From the NCBI RefSeq assembly GCF_027889715.1, contig NZ_JAPJZH010000005.1:124001-188000 (forward strand): a DNA stretch of 64,000 nt. Reading direction: 5' to 3'. The stretch is from Allohoeflea poritis (GTDB taxonomy: Bacteria; Pseudomonadota; Alphaproteobacteria; Rhizobiales; Rhizobiaceae). The notes beneath the pieces are model-generated. The model did not search any database. It was not told where the DNA came from and was given only the letters and a program-made list of their open reading frames with translations. The translations under genes and the position numbers were made by a program. How positions within the stretch are numbered: the first letter of the stretch is position 1; each line of letters opens with the position of its first letter. Positions 53,272 through 61,737 of the stretch are shown here, one piece after another.

Positions 53272-53312
53272 TTGATAGATTGCACGAAAACTGGAGACCT
53301 AACCACTCCGTC

Positions 53313-54209
53313 ATGCCCACTGTTCTTGCTGCCGGCGCCGCCGTCGTCGACTTCGTTTTTCAGCTTGATGAAGCCCCTTCCCGCTCGGAAAAACACCGGG
53401 CGCGCGATGCGGCGATCGTCGGTGGCGGCTGCGCTGCCAATGCGGCGGTCGCGGTGGCGCGGCTTGGCGGAAAGGCGGTGCTGGCCGCCCGGCTAGGCAA
53501 CGACGTTATCGGCGACATGATCATTACGGATCTGGAAAAGGAAGATGTCGACTGTTCGCTGGTCAAGCGGATCGAAGGCCGGCGATCGTCCTACTCGTCG
53601 GTGCTTGTCGACCCGCAGGGCGAACGCAGCATTGTCAATTTCCGCGACCGCGATATCGATGCCGGCGGCAGCTGGCTGGACAAGCTCGAATTGCCCTCCT
53701 TTGACGTGGCGCTTGCCGATACGCGCTGGCCGGACGGTGCGCGGGTGACGATGGCGGCAGCCCGGCAGCGCGGCGTGCCTGGTGTCATCGATGGCGAAGC
53801 GCCTGTGCGCGAGGCCCAGGAAGCGCTGAGCAGCGCCACGCATATCGCCTTTTCGCGCGCCGGCCTGCAGGATTTCGACGGCGGCGACGACATCGGGACA
53901 GCGCTGAAGCGCGCCGCCGAAGAAACCGGCGCCTGGGTCTGCGTGACGCAGGGCGCCGAAGGTGTCCACTGGCTGGAGGGCGGCGCCATGAAGCATATGC
54001 CGGCTTTCGAGGTCGCGGTGGTTGACACGCTGGGCGCCGGCGATATCTGGCACGGTGCCTTCGCGCTTGGATTGGCGCAGGGCAAGAGCGAAGAGCAGGC
54101 GATCGTTTTCGCCAGCGCCGCCTCGGCGATCAAATGCACCCGTTTCGGCGGCCGTATGGGTACGCCGTCCGAAAGGGACGTTGAACAATTCCTCAAGGAG
54201 AATTCCTGA
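53313..54209 (+). CDS. yihV: Sulfofructose kinase, YihV/SqiK type (PfkB family)
   Basis: A 298-residue ribokinase-fold kinase, the same length as E. coli YihV. It has GGGCAANAAVAVARLGG early and the catalytic DTLGAGDIWHGAF late. The protein keeps Asn109 (SIVNF) and Arg138 (ADTRWPDG) at the same numbering as the residues reported to hold the sulfonate in YihV, and the flanks match YihV closely (ADxRWxDGA, HxAFSxxGL, VTQGxxGxxWLE, KCTRxGGRxGxP). So 6-deoxy-6-sulfofructose is the likely substrate. Starts 42 bp after the palindrome; its stop overlaps the aldolase start. Confidence 0.87.
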   Translation: MPTVLAAGAAVVDFVFQLDEAPSRSEKHRARDAAIVGGGCAANAAVAVARLGGKAVLAARLGNDVIGDMIITDLEKEDVDCSLVKRIEGRRSSYSSVLVDPQGERSIVNFRDRDIDAGGSWLDKLELPSFDVALADTRWPDGARVTMAAARQRGVPGVIDGEAPVREAQEALSSATHIAFSRAGLQDFDGGDDIGTALKRAAEETGAWVCVTQGAEGVHWLEGGAMKHMPAFEVAVVDTLGAGDIWHGAFALGLAQGKSEEQAIVFASAASAIKCTRFGGRMGTPSERDVEQFLKENS

Positions 54210-55252
54210 TGCAGCTTTCACCGGGTAAATTGTGGGGCCTGCGGCGCATGGCCGACGATGCCGGACGCTTCAAGATGACCGCTGTCGACCAGCGTCCGCC
54301 GATCAAGAACCCGATCGCCGCCCATTACGGGGCGGATGAGGCGCCTTATGACGATGTGGCGCGCTTCAAGGCACTGCTGATCGAAATGCTGCAGGAACAA
54401 TCCTCGGCGATGTTGCTCGATCCGCACTACGCCGTCCCGCGCGGTATTGAATTCCTGTCTCCGACAAAGGGACTGATCGTCACGCTCGAGGATTCGCTTT
54501 TTGAAGAGACGTCCGGCGGCCGCCTGTCATCGGAGATCGATGACTGGTCGGTGGCCAAGATCAAGCGCATGGGCGGCGATGCGGTCAAGGTGCTGGCCTG
54601 GTACCGGCCGGATGCATCGGCTTCGGTCAATGGGCATCAGAAGGATTTTGTCAAGCGCATCGGCGAGGCCTGCGCGCGCTACGACATTCCGTTCCTGTTC
54701 GAGTTGCTGGTCTATCCGCTGTCGAGCGACGCGCACCAGACGACCGACTATATCGAATTGCAGGGCAAGAAGGCCGACGACGTGCTGGCCTCCGTCGAGG
54801 AATTTGCCGGCGCGGATTACGGCGTCGATGTCTTCAAGCTGGAAAGCCCGGTCAATGCGGACGATGTGCCCGGCGTCGGCAATGACGGCTGGGAGGCGGT
54901 CCAGAAGGTCTATGACGAGATGGGCCGTCTGGCCGGCCGTCCCTGGGTGATGCTGTCGGCGGGCGCCGGCAAGCCGCAGTTCCGCAACATCCTGACCCAC
55001 GCCTACCGCGCCGGCGCGTCGGGCTATCTTGCCGGACGGGCGATCTGGCTCGACGCTTTCGCGCAGTTCCCGGACTGGGATCTTGTCCGCGCCGGTCTCG
55101 GCGGTGAGTCAGTTGACTATATGAACGATTTGAACGCTCTGACCGACGCCGAGGCCGCGCCCTGGCAGTCGCATCCTGCCTATGGCGAAGGCGGTGCGCG
55201 TTTCGCTCCCAACGACGCCAGCTTCCGGCACGGCTATGGAGATTTTGCCTAA
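54209..55252 (+). CDS. Class I aldolase, YihT/LacD type (candidate sulfofructose-1-phosphate aldolase)
   Basis: A 347-residue TIM-barrel aldolase. The Schiff-base Lys is Lys210 in VDVFKLESPVN; FKMTAVDQR, KVLAWYRPD and WVMLSAGAGKPQF, then AGASGYLAGRAIW match YihT and tagatose-1,6-bisphosphate aldolase. It would split sulfofructose-1-phosphate to DHAP and 3-sulfolactaldehyde. It is longer than YihT (292) and nearer to LacD or the sulfo-EMP2 aldolase. Start overlaps the kinase stop. Confidence 0.82.
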   Translation: MQLSPGKLWGLRRMADDAGRFKMTAVDQRPPIKNPIAAHYGADEAPYDDVARFKALLIEMLQEQSSAMLLDPHYAVPRGIEFLSPTKGLIVTLEDSLFEETSGGRLSSEIDDWSVAKIKRMGGDAVKVLAWYRPDASASVNGHQKDFVKRIGEACARYDIPFLFELLVYPLSSDAHQTTDYIELQGKKADDVLASVEEFAGADYGVDVFKLESPVNADDVPGVGNDGWEAVQKVYDEMGRLAGRPWVMLSAGAGKPQFRNILTHAYRAGASGYLAGRAIWLDAFAQFPDWDLVRAGLGGESVDYMNDLNALTDAEAAPWQSHPAYGEGGARFAPNDASFRHGYGDFA

Positions 55253-55278
55253 TGACGGCTTGGCTTGCACAGCCGGAA

Positions 55279-55869
55279 CTAGTCCAGCAGGAGGCGGGCG
55301 GCTACCTCCAGCGCCGGCCCTTCCGAACCGCTGTTGCGCGCCGGTGCGACGATAACCGCCTCTCCCTGCCGCGGAAGGATGCCGGTCAGTGCCTCGACAT
55401 TCTCCGGGTGGGTGACCATGACCTGATTGCCCGGCCCGCGAAACTGGCGGATGATCTCGATAACCTCTTCATTCCTCTTGGCAAGCAGGTCCGGATCGTC
55501 CTCGACGAGGTCGAGCGCCTCCAGCGGTTCGGCCTCGACATCGCGGAAGGCGTTCTGCGCCGTTTCAAGCGTGCGGCACCACTGGCTGGAATAGATCCGG
55601 GAAATCGATACCGCGCGCGCCGCAAAACGAACGCCGCGCCGGCGCGCCTGCTGGCGTCCGCGATCGGAAAGATTGCGCTGGGTCGTGCAGTCGTCGAGCT
55701 CGAAAAAAGGTGGATCGCCCACACCCGGCGCGAGGGCGTGCGTCAGCAGGATCGTATAGCCGCCGGTCGCCAGCCGTGCCCATGCCGCCTCCGTTGAACC
55801 CGCCTTGGACGCAACAAATGAAAACACCAGCACAAGAATGGCGGCAAAGGCAGAGGGACGTCGTTTCAT
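55279..55869 (-). CDS. Exported histidine-phosphatase fold protein with altered active site
   Basis: A 196-residue protein with a signal peptide (AFAAILVLVFSFVASKAGS) and a histidine phosphatase fold: LLTHALAPGVGDPPFFELDDCTTQRNLSDRGRQQARRRG, RIYSSQWCRTLETA and VMVTHPENVEALTG. The first catalytic motif has Thr where the family has Arg (THA for RHG/RHA), so normal phosphatase activity is doubtful. It is antisense to the surrounding genes, between aldolase and isomerase. Confidence 0.82.
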   Translation of the reverse strand: MKRRPSAFAAILVLVFSFVASKAGSTEAAWARLATGGYTILLTHALAPGVGDPPFFELDDCTTQRNLSDRGRQQARRRGVRFAARAVSISRIYSSQWCRTLETAQNAFRDVEAEPLEALDLVEDDPDLLAKRNEEVIEIIRQFRGPGNQVMVTHPENVEALTGILPRQGEAVIVAPARNSGSEGPALEVAARLLLD

Positions 55870-55913
55870 GCAGCGGCTCCAATACCCGTTAAGTTTAGGA
55901 GTTTAATCGGCAA

Positions 55914-57311
55914 ATGAAAGAGGTACAGACATTAGGTGTGCTGCCGCTCGGTCGACCGACATTCGATGTCGCCTTTGCCGAAGAAAAACTCGCGGCCATG
56001 TTGAACGCTCTTTCCGCCACGGGCAAGACGCTGATTGGCCCGGGCAGATTGCTGATGGACGGCGAGGAGACGGAAGCAGCCATAAGAGACGTCGCGGCAG
56101 CCGGCCCGGATGCGGTGCTGATCCTGCAGGTCACATTCACCGACGCGGTCGCGACAATGCGCATCGCCAGTGCCTTCGACAAGCCGATCGCCATCTGGGC
56201 GGTGCCCGAACCGCGGCTCGGCGGACGCCTGCGGCTCAATGCGTTTTGCGGCCTTAACCTGGCGTCCCACGCGCTCGGACGCGCGGAGCGTGCGTTTTCG
56301 TGGATCTATGCGGATCCCGCAGAGGCACGCATCGGTTCCGAGCTTGCAGCGTTGTTTGACGGCGCGCGGCAGGTCTCGCCGTTGACGGGAACGCCGCCAT
56401 CCGGCGATAGCCAGGCCGGGCAGCGTATCGCCGAGGGTCTTGACGGCAAGCGCATCGGCCGGCTGGGCGCGCATCCGGACGGTTTCGATACCTGCCGTTA
56501 TGACGCAAAAAAACTGAGCGGGCTCGCCGGCATCGAGGTCGAGGAACTGGCGCTCCAGGGACTTTTCGACAGGGCGGGAGAGGTCCCGGATGCGGCGCTT
56601 TCGGGCATTCGCCAGACGGCGGAAGCCGAGCTTTCGGGGCTGGGCGACGTCGATCAGGACCAGCTCGACCGGTCCTTGCGCCTCAAGGCGGCCATCGACG
56701 CGATCAGGCAGGACGGCGGCTACGACGCCTTCGCCATTCGCTGCTGGCCCGAGACATTCACCGAATATGGCGGCGCCGTATGCGGCCCGGTGTCGATGAT
56801 GGGCGAGGCGCGTGTGCCGTGCGCCTGCGAGGCGGATGTCTATGGCGCGGCCACGCAACTGCTTTTGCAGGCGGCGGCCGATGCGCCGGTGTTTCTTGTC
56901 GATCTGGTCGACATGGATGCGGACGACAATACCGGTGTCGTCTGGCATTGCGGCCAGGCGCCGGTCTCGATGGCCGATCCCGCAACGAAACCGACCGCCA
57001 CGATCCACACCAACCGCAAGATGCCGCTGCTTTACGAGTTCAAGCTGAAGCCCGGACCGGTGACATTCCTTCGCCTCAGCCAGGCGCGGGGCCGCCATGC
57101 GATGATCATTGCCACCGGCGAGATGATCGATCGGCCCATGGCCTTTACCGGAACGTCGGGCGTCGTGCGTTTCGAGCGTCCGGTCGCGGACGTTCTGCCG
57201 GACATCATGAATTGCGGGCTCGAACACCACATGGCGCTGGCCTATGGCGATCACGGCGAAAAACTGCTGGATGTGGCATCGGCGCTCGACCTGCCCGTCA
57301 TAAGACTTTGA
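55914..57311 (+). CDS. Fucose/arabinose isomerase-like protein (candidate sulfoquinovose isomerase)
   Basis: A 465-residue protein of the L-fucose isomerase C-terminal superfamily. Metal-ligand-type motifs are FAIRCWPETFTEYGGAVCGPVSMM and CACEADVYGAAT, and a late His in GLEHHMALAYGDH. In the sulfo-EMP2 route a fucose-isomerase-type enzyme (SqvD), unrelated to YihS, makes sulfofructose from sulfoquinovose, and this gene holds the matching position. It is 13 bp before the Gfo/Idh/MocA gene. No palindrome is seen before it; it may rely on read-through or on a promoter not recognised here. Confidence 0.72.
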   Translation: MKEVQTLGVLPLGRPTFDVAFAEEKLAAMLNALSATGKTLIGPGRLLMDGEETEAAIRDVAAAGPDAVLILQVTFTDAVATMRIASAFDKPIAIWAVPEPRLGGRLRLNAFCGLNLASHALGRAERAFSWIYADPAEARIGSELAALFDGARQVSPLTGTPPSGDSQAGQRIAEGLDGKRIGRLGAHPDGFDTCRYDAKKLSGLAGIEVEELALQGLFDRAGEVPDAALSGIRQTAEAELSGLGDVDQDQLDRSLRLKAAIDAIRQDGGYDAFAIRCWPETFTEYGGAVCGPVSMMGEARVPCACEADVYGAATQLLLQAAADAPVFLVDLVDMDADDNTGVVWHCGQAPVSMADPATKPTATIHTNRKMPLLYEFKLKPGPVTFLRLSQARGRHAMIIATGEMIDRPMAFTGTSGVVRFERPVADVLPDIMNCGLEHHMALAYGDHGEKLLDVASALDLPVIRL

Positions 57312-57324
57312 GAGTAACGCACAG

Positions 57325-58410
57325 ATGAGCACACTACGCTACGGCATTATCGGTTCGGGCATGATGGGGCAGGAGCACATCAGGAACCTGGCGCTGATCG
57401 ACGGCGCGAAAGTCAGCGCCGTCGCCGACCCGAACGGCGATATGCGCCGGCAGGCGGCGGAACTGGCCGGGCCCGATTGCCGCATGTTCGACGACCATGA
57501 CGCGCTGATTAAATCCGGCGGCTTCGATGCGTTGGTCATTGCCGCGCCAAACCACCTGCACCGGCCGATCCTCGGCGATGTGCTGAAGGTCGACGTGCCG
57601 CTGCTTGTCGAAAAACCGCTCGGCATCGACGGGCTGCAATGCCGCGAGATCATGGCGACGGCGAATGGCCGGCGCGCGCCAGTCTGGGTGGCGATGGAAT
57701 ATCGGTACATGCCGCCGATCGCCCGCCTGCTCAAGGAAGTGCATGCCGGGGCAACGGGCACGCCCAGGATGATCGCCATACGCGAGCACCGGTTTCCATT
57801 CTTGAGCAAGGTGGGCGACTGGAACCGTTTCCAGGACCAGACCGGCGGCACGATGATCGAGAAATGCTGCCATTTCTTCGACCTGATGCGGCTTGTCTCC
57901 GGTTCGGAGGCCGTGCGGGTTTTTGCTTCCGGCGGCATGGATGTGAATTTCCGCGACGAAACCTTCGGCGGCCGCAAGGCCGACATTCTCGACAATGCCT
58001 TTGTCATCGTCGATTTCGAGAACGGCATGCGGGCCATGCTTGATCTGTGCATGTTTGCCGAAGGCGCCTACTGGCAGGAAACGGTCAGCGTGACGGGCGA
58101 CAAGGCGCGCATCGATGCCTATGTCCCCGGCCCGGCGCGCTTCTCGCCGGATGGGCAGGAGCGGCATGCGAAGCTGGTAATCTCACCGCGCGAGACCAAA
58201 ATGCCGGTCAGCGAGGACATCAAGACCGACGAGGCGATCCTGTCCGCCGGTGATCATCACGGCTCGACCTTCTATCAGCACCAGAAATTCGCACAGCTGA
58301 TCCGCGAGGGCGGCGCGCCGGAGGTGACGATGGATGACGGTACGCGGGCGGTCGAAATCGGCGCCGCGGCAGAGGAATCGGTGAAGACCGGAATGCCGGT
58401 TCGTCTCTAA
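57325..58410 (+). CDS. Gfo/Idh/MocA-fold protein (candidate NAD-dependent sulfoquinovosidase, GH188-like)
   Basis: A 361-residue protein with the Rossmann motif GIIGSGMMGQEH at the N-terminus, the EKP motif (LVEKPLGIDG) and GGTMIEKCCHFFDLMRL in the catalytic part. Sulfosugar clusters of other bacteria carry Gfo/Idh/MocA-fold sulfoquinovosidases (GH188) that use NAD in an oxidation-elimination route. Position and the intact NAD and Lys-Pro motifs support that role. A simple sugar dehydrogenase cannot be excluded. Convergent with the regulator gene, 7 bp apart. Confidence 0.7.
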   Translation: MSTLRYGIIGSGMMGQEHIRNLALIDGAKVSAVADPNGDMRRQAAELAGPDCRMFDDHDALIKSGGFDALVIAAPNHLHRPILGDVLKVDVPLLVEKPLGIDGLQCREIMATANGRRAPVWVAMEYRYMPPIARLLKEVHAGATGTPRMIAIREHRFPFLSKVGDWNRFQDQTGGTMIEKCCHFFDLMRLVSGSEAVRVFASGGMDVNFRDETFGGRKADILDNAFVIVDFENGMRAMLDLCMFAEGAYWQETVSVTGDKARIDAYVPGPARFSPDGQERHAKLVISPRETKMPVSEDIKTDEAILSAGDHHGSTFYQHQKFAQLIREGGAPEVTMDDGTRAVEIGAAAEESVKTGMPVRL

Positions 58411-58417
58411 TTGGTTC

Positions 58418-59152
58418 CTAAGGCAGGCTGACCGTGTAGTGCATGGCATCCGTCAGGCAGCGCGAGGATCGCAGTTCCACCGCATTGCCCTCAAGATCGC
58501 GGGCGATGCGGGTGATCAGAAGCAGCGGCTCGCCGACACCGCAGCCAAGCTCGGCCGAATCGCGCGCGTCGCACAGGATGGCCTTGAGCTTCTCGTCGGC
58601 CTTGGCGATGGTGATGCCCCAGCGCGTCGAATAAAGCCGGTAGATGTTGTTGGGTATTTCCGAAAGCTCGTCGAACCCGGGATAGATGGCGCTCGGAATG
58701 GTGATCGTCTCGGCCAGGACCGAACGGCCCGCGAGCATGCGCACGCGCTCTATGCGCCAGACCTGGTCTTTCGGATCGATGGCCAGCGCCCGGGCTTCCG
58801 CCCCGGTTGCCGGTTCCAGCGACCAGTTCACAAGGCGCGAATTCGGGAAGCTGCTTTCATCGGTCTTTTCATCCGACGCCAGGCGGAAAAACTGGAACAG
58901 GATACGCGAATCCTCAGGCTCGGCGACAAAGGTGCCACGGCCCTGCTGCCGCACAAGCAGACTTTCGGCCGTCATGGCGTCGAGCGCCTTGCGGACGGTG
59001 CCCTGGCTGACCTTCAGCTCGCGGGCGAGATCCTGTTCGCTTGGAATATTGGTGCCCGGTTGCCACGTGCCGTCGACAAGGCGGCGGATAAGCTGATCCT
59101 TGACCTGAGCGTAAAGCGGTTTGAAACCGATATTCGTATCTGTCTCTTGCAA
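58418..59152 (-). CDS. GntR-family regulator, UTRA (HutC) subgroup
   Basis: A 244-residue protein: GntR winged helix (IPSEQDLARELKVSQGTVRKALDAM, QGRGTFVAEP) and a UTRA ligand domain (about residues 90-240). HutC-type proteins are repressors released by a small ligand. It lies in the middle of the sulfosugar regulon and a palindrome (59216-59236) stands 64 bp before its start and 45 bp before suyA. It probably controls itself and the four palindrome-bearing units. Confidence 0.88.
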   Translation of the reverse strand: MQETDTNIGFKPLYAQVKDQLIRRLVDGTWQPGTNIPSEQDLARELKVSQGTVRKALDAMTAESLLVRQQGRGTFVAEPEDSRILFQFFRLASDEKTDESSFPNSRLVNWSLEPATGAEARALAIDPKDQVWRIERVRMLAGRSVLAETITIPSAIYPGFDELSEIPNNIYRLYSTRWGITIAKADEKLKAILCDARDSAELGCGVGEPLLLITRIARDLEGNAVELRSSRCLTDAMHYTVSLP

Positions 59153-59215
59153 AGGCGGTCCCTTGATTCTTCCCTCCTGTTTACCGCGATCCGGTTGACA
59201 AAGCCAGCATATTGT

Positions 59216-59236
59216 ATCTTATATAATATATAAGAC
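59216..59236. promoter_or_regulatory. Regulon palindrome, copy 4 (between gntR and suyA)
   Basis: ATCTTATATAATATATAAGAC is the most symmetric copy: TCTTATATA and TATATAAGA are perfect inverted arms. It serves the divergent gntR and suyA promoters and so links the sulfolactate module to the sugar-side genes. Confidence 0.82.
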
Positions 59237-59280
59237 TTGGCGCGCATGCGCCGACTTTCCAACCCATATTGGAGGCAAGC

Positions 59281-59568
59281 GTGAGTATCCCGCAACTGCT
59301 GGTGCACGACCACAAGGACAATGTCGGTGTCGTTGTCGTCGAAGACCTGACTGCCGGCACGAACATGACCTGTGTCGTGACCGAAGACGATTCCGATTTC
59401 GAGCTGACATCCAACGACGATGTTCCCATCGGCCACAAGGTGGCGCTGCAGGATTTTGCGGTTGGCGACACGGTGATCAAATATGGCGAGGACATCGGCA
59501 AGGTGGTCGCGCCGATCAAAAAGGGCGCGCATGTCCACGTCCACAATCTGAAAACCAAGCGCTGGTAG
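59281..59568 (+). CDS. suyA: (2R)-sulfolactate sulfo-lyase subunit alpha (SAF domain)
   Basis: A 95-residue SAF-domain protein: [53 protein letters not shown], then [15 protein letters not shown]. The small separate SAF subunit is the SuyA arrangement; altronate dehydratase UxaA has both parts fused. With SuyB it releases sulfite from (R)-sulfolactate, giving pyruvate. GTG start at 59281 after TTGGAGGCAAGC. suyB follows 10 bp later. Confidence 0.88.
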   Translation: MSIPQLLVHDHKDNVGVVVVEDLTAGTNMTCVVTEDDSDFELTSNDDVPIGHKVALQDFAVGDTVIKYGEDIGKVVAPIKKGAHVHVHNLKTKRW

Positions 59569-59578
59569 GAGGCTGATC

Positions 59579-60745
59579 ATGTCACGAAAGATTATGGCGT
59601 ACCGGCGCGAGAACGGCCGGGTCGGCGTCCGCAATCACGTTGCCATCCTGCCGCTGGACGATATTTCGAACGCGGCCTGCGAGGCCGTGGCCAACAATAT
59701 CAAGGGCACGATGGCGCTTCCGCACTCCTATGGCCGGCTGCAGTTCGGCGAGGATCTGGAGCTGCATTTCCGTACGATGATCGGCACCGGCGCCAACCCC
59801 AATGTCGCGGCCGTCGTCGTCATCGGCATCGAGCCGGAATGGACGAAAGTCGTCGTCGACGGCATTGCCGAGACCGGCAAGCCGGTCACCGGCCTTTCCA
59901 TCGAGCAGAACGGCGATATCGCCACCATCGCGTCGGCATCGCGTGTCGCGAAGGAATATGTGCATTGGGCGACGGAACTGCAGCGCGAAGAATGCGACAT
60001 CTCCGAATTGTGGATCTCGACCAAGTGCGGCGAGAGCGACACGACCACGGGCCTTTCTTCCTGCCCGACCGTCGGCAACATGTATGACAAGCTTTTGCCA
60101 GGCGGCATTTATGGCTGTTTCGGCGAGACGTCGGAAATCACCGGCGCGGAGCATCTTTGCGCCGAGCGTGCGGCCACGCCGGAAGCCGGCGAGAAATTCA
60201 TGCGCATCTGGCAGGCCTATCAGGATGACGTGATCGAGGCGCACAAGACATCCGACCTCTCCGACAGCCAGCCGACCAAAGGCAACATCCTGGGTGGTCT
60301 GACCACGATCGAGGAAAAGGCGCTTGGAAACCTTGAAAAGATCGGCCGCACGTCCCGCTATGTCGATGCGCTCGGTCCCGCTGAAAAGCCGCAGATGGGC
60401 AACGGGCTCTATTTCATGGACACTTCGTCTGCCGCGGCCGAGTGCGTGACGCTGATGGCTGCTGCCGGTTATGTCATCCACACTTTCCCGACGGGGCAGG
60501 GCAATGTCATCGGCAATCCCATCGTTCCGGTCATCAAGATCTCGGGCAATCCGCGCACGCTGCGCACGATGAGCGAGCATATCGATGTCGATGTGACGGG
60601 CGTCTTGCGGCGCGACATGACCATCGATCAGGCGGGCGATGCGCTGATCGACATGATCGCGCGCACGGCGAATGGCCGCAGCACGGCGGCCGAGGCGCTG
60701 GGGCACCGCGAATTCGTCATGACCAAGCTTTACCGCAGCGCCTGA
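59579..60745 (+). CDS. suyB: (2R)-sulfolactate sulfo-lyase subunit beta
   Basis: A 388-residue protein of the UxaA C-terminal family and the length of SuyB. It has [66 protein letters not shown] and [20 protein letters not shown]. The Cys residues at CGESD and SSCPT are likely Fe or cluster ligands. The sequence and the split gene pair point to sulfolactate rather than altronate or galactarate. It is the step that frees sulfite. Confidence 0.88.
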   Translation: MSRKIMAYRRENGRVGVRNHVAILPLDDISNAACEAVANNIKGTMALPHSYGRLQFGEDLELHFRTMIGTGANPNVAAVVVIGIEPEWTKVVVDGIAETGKPVTGLSIEQNGDIATIASASRVAKEYVHWATELQREECDISELWISTKCGESDTTTGLSSCPTVGNMYDKLLPGGIYGCFGETSEITGAEHLCAERAATPEAGEKFMRIWQAYQDDVIEAHKTSDLSDSQPTKGNILGGLTTIEEKALGNLEKIGRTSRYVDALGPAEKPQMGNGLYFMDTSSAAAECVTLMAAAGYVIHTFPTGQGNVIGNPIVPVIKISGNPRTLRTMSEHIDVDVTGVLRRDMTIDQAGDALIDMIARTANGRSTAAEALGHREFVMTKLYRSA

Positions 60746-60798
60746 TTTATGGAAGGGTCGTCCTTCATCCAAATTGGCGCTGAAAACCGGTAGAACTG

Positions 60799-61737
60799 AT
60801 GTCCAAGATTGTCATCACAGAATTCATGGACGACGCGGCCGTGGCCGCGTTGTCGCAGGGGCATGAGACCCATTACGATCAGGGGCTGGCGGACCGCCAG
60901 GAAGAAATTGGCCCACTGATTGCCGATGCCGCTGCGCTTATCGTGCGCAATCGCACGCAGGTGAACCAAGCACTGCTGGACGCCGCACCCGGTCTCAAAT
61001 GCGTCGGACGCCTGGGTGTCGGTCTCGACAATATCGACATGGATGCCTGCAAGGCGCGCGGTGTCGCGGTCTATCCGGCGACGGGTGCGAACAATGCCAG
61101 TGTCGCCGAATATGTGATTGCCAATGCCATGCTGCTACTGCGGGGTGCCTATCAGTCGACCGGCGCGATGCTGCAGGGGGACTGGCCACGCCAGGCGCTG
61201 ATGGGTCGCGAGCTGGCGGGCCACACGCTGGGCCTGGTCGGCTTCGGCGCGATCGCACGCGAGGTCGCGGTGCGCGCCGGCGTGCTCGGCATGGATATCG
61301 TCGCTTACGATCCGCATCTGATGGCGGACGATCCGGGCTGGCAGCTTGCCCGCAATGTGTCGCTGGACGGCGTTCTGGAACTGGCCGATGTCGTCAGCCT
61401 GCACACGCCGCTCAACGACAGGACGCGGCACATGATCGATGCGGATGCCCTTGCGAAAATGAAAGAGGATGCGGTGATCATCAATGCCGCGCGCGGCGGT
61501 GTCATCGACGAGGAGGCGCTTGCGGCGGCTCTGGCACAGGGACGGCTGGGGGGCGCTGCTCTGGATGTCTTCGAGACCGAGCCATTGACCGCCGAGGCCG
61601 CGATGAAATTCAGCGGCCTGAACAATCTGGTTCTGACGCCGCATATCGCCGGCGTGACCGTGGAATCGAACATTCGCGTCAGCGCGCTGACCGTACAGAA
61701 TGTTCTCAACCATCTGGCGGGGACGGACGGCCGATGA
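60799..61737 (+). CDS. slcC: (S)-sulfolactate dehydrogenase, SlcC type (D-2-hydroxyacid dehydrogenase family)
   Basis: A 312-residue NAD-dependent dehydrogenase. The nucleotide motif GLVGFGAIAREVA lies near residue 145, catalytic Arg in INAARGG, Glu in DVFETEPL and His in LTPHIAGVT. The N-terminus (KIVITEFMDDAAVAAL) and its position after suyAB match SlcC, which oxidises (S)-sulfolactate to sulfopyruvate. Together with ComC it turns the S- into the R-isomer that SuyAB uses. Overlaps comC by 4 bp. Confidence 0.85.
   Translation: MSKIVITEFMDDAAVAALSQGHETHYDQGLADRQEEIGPLIADAAALIVRNRTQVNQALLDAAPGLKCVGRLGVGLDNIDMDACKARGVAVYPATGANNASVAEYVIANAMLLLRGAYQSTGAMLQGDWPRQALMGRELAGHTLGLVGFGAIAREVAVRAGVLGMDIVAYDPHLMADDPGWQLARNVSLDGVLELADVVSLHTPLNDRTRHMIDADALAKMKEDAVIINAARGGVIDEEALAAALAQGRLGGAALDVFETEPLTAEAAMKFSGLNNLVLTPHIAGVTVESNIRVSALTVQNVLNHLAGTDGR

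Noticed and set aside
57325-58410. Ordinary inositol 2-dehydrogenase
   Set aside because: No other inositol genes (iolB, C, D, E) are nearby and the context is sulfosugar-like, although sequence alone does not exclude it.
59281-60745. Altronate dehydratase (UxaA) as the name for the SAF and C-terminal pair
   Set aside because: UxaA is normally one fused chain and comes with uxaB/uxaC or uronate genes, which are absent. The split genes with slcC and comC match sulfolactate sulfo-lyase.
60999-61733. A 245-codon N-terminal extension of comC
   Set aside because: It is a shifted frame of slcC with Arg/Cys-rich nonsense sequence. The ATG at 61734 gives the family length.
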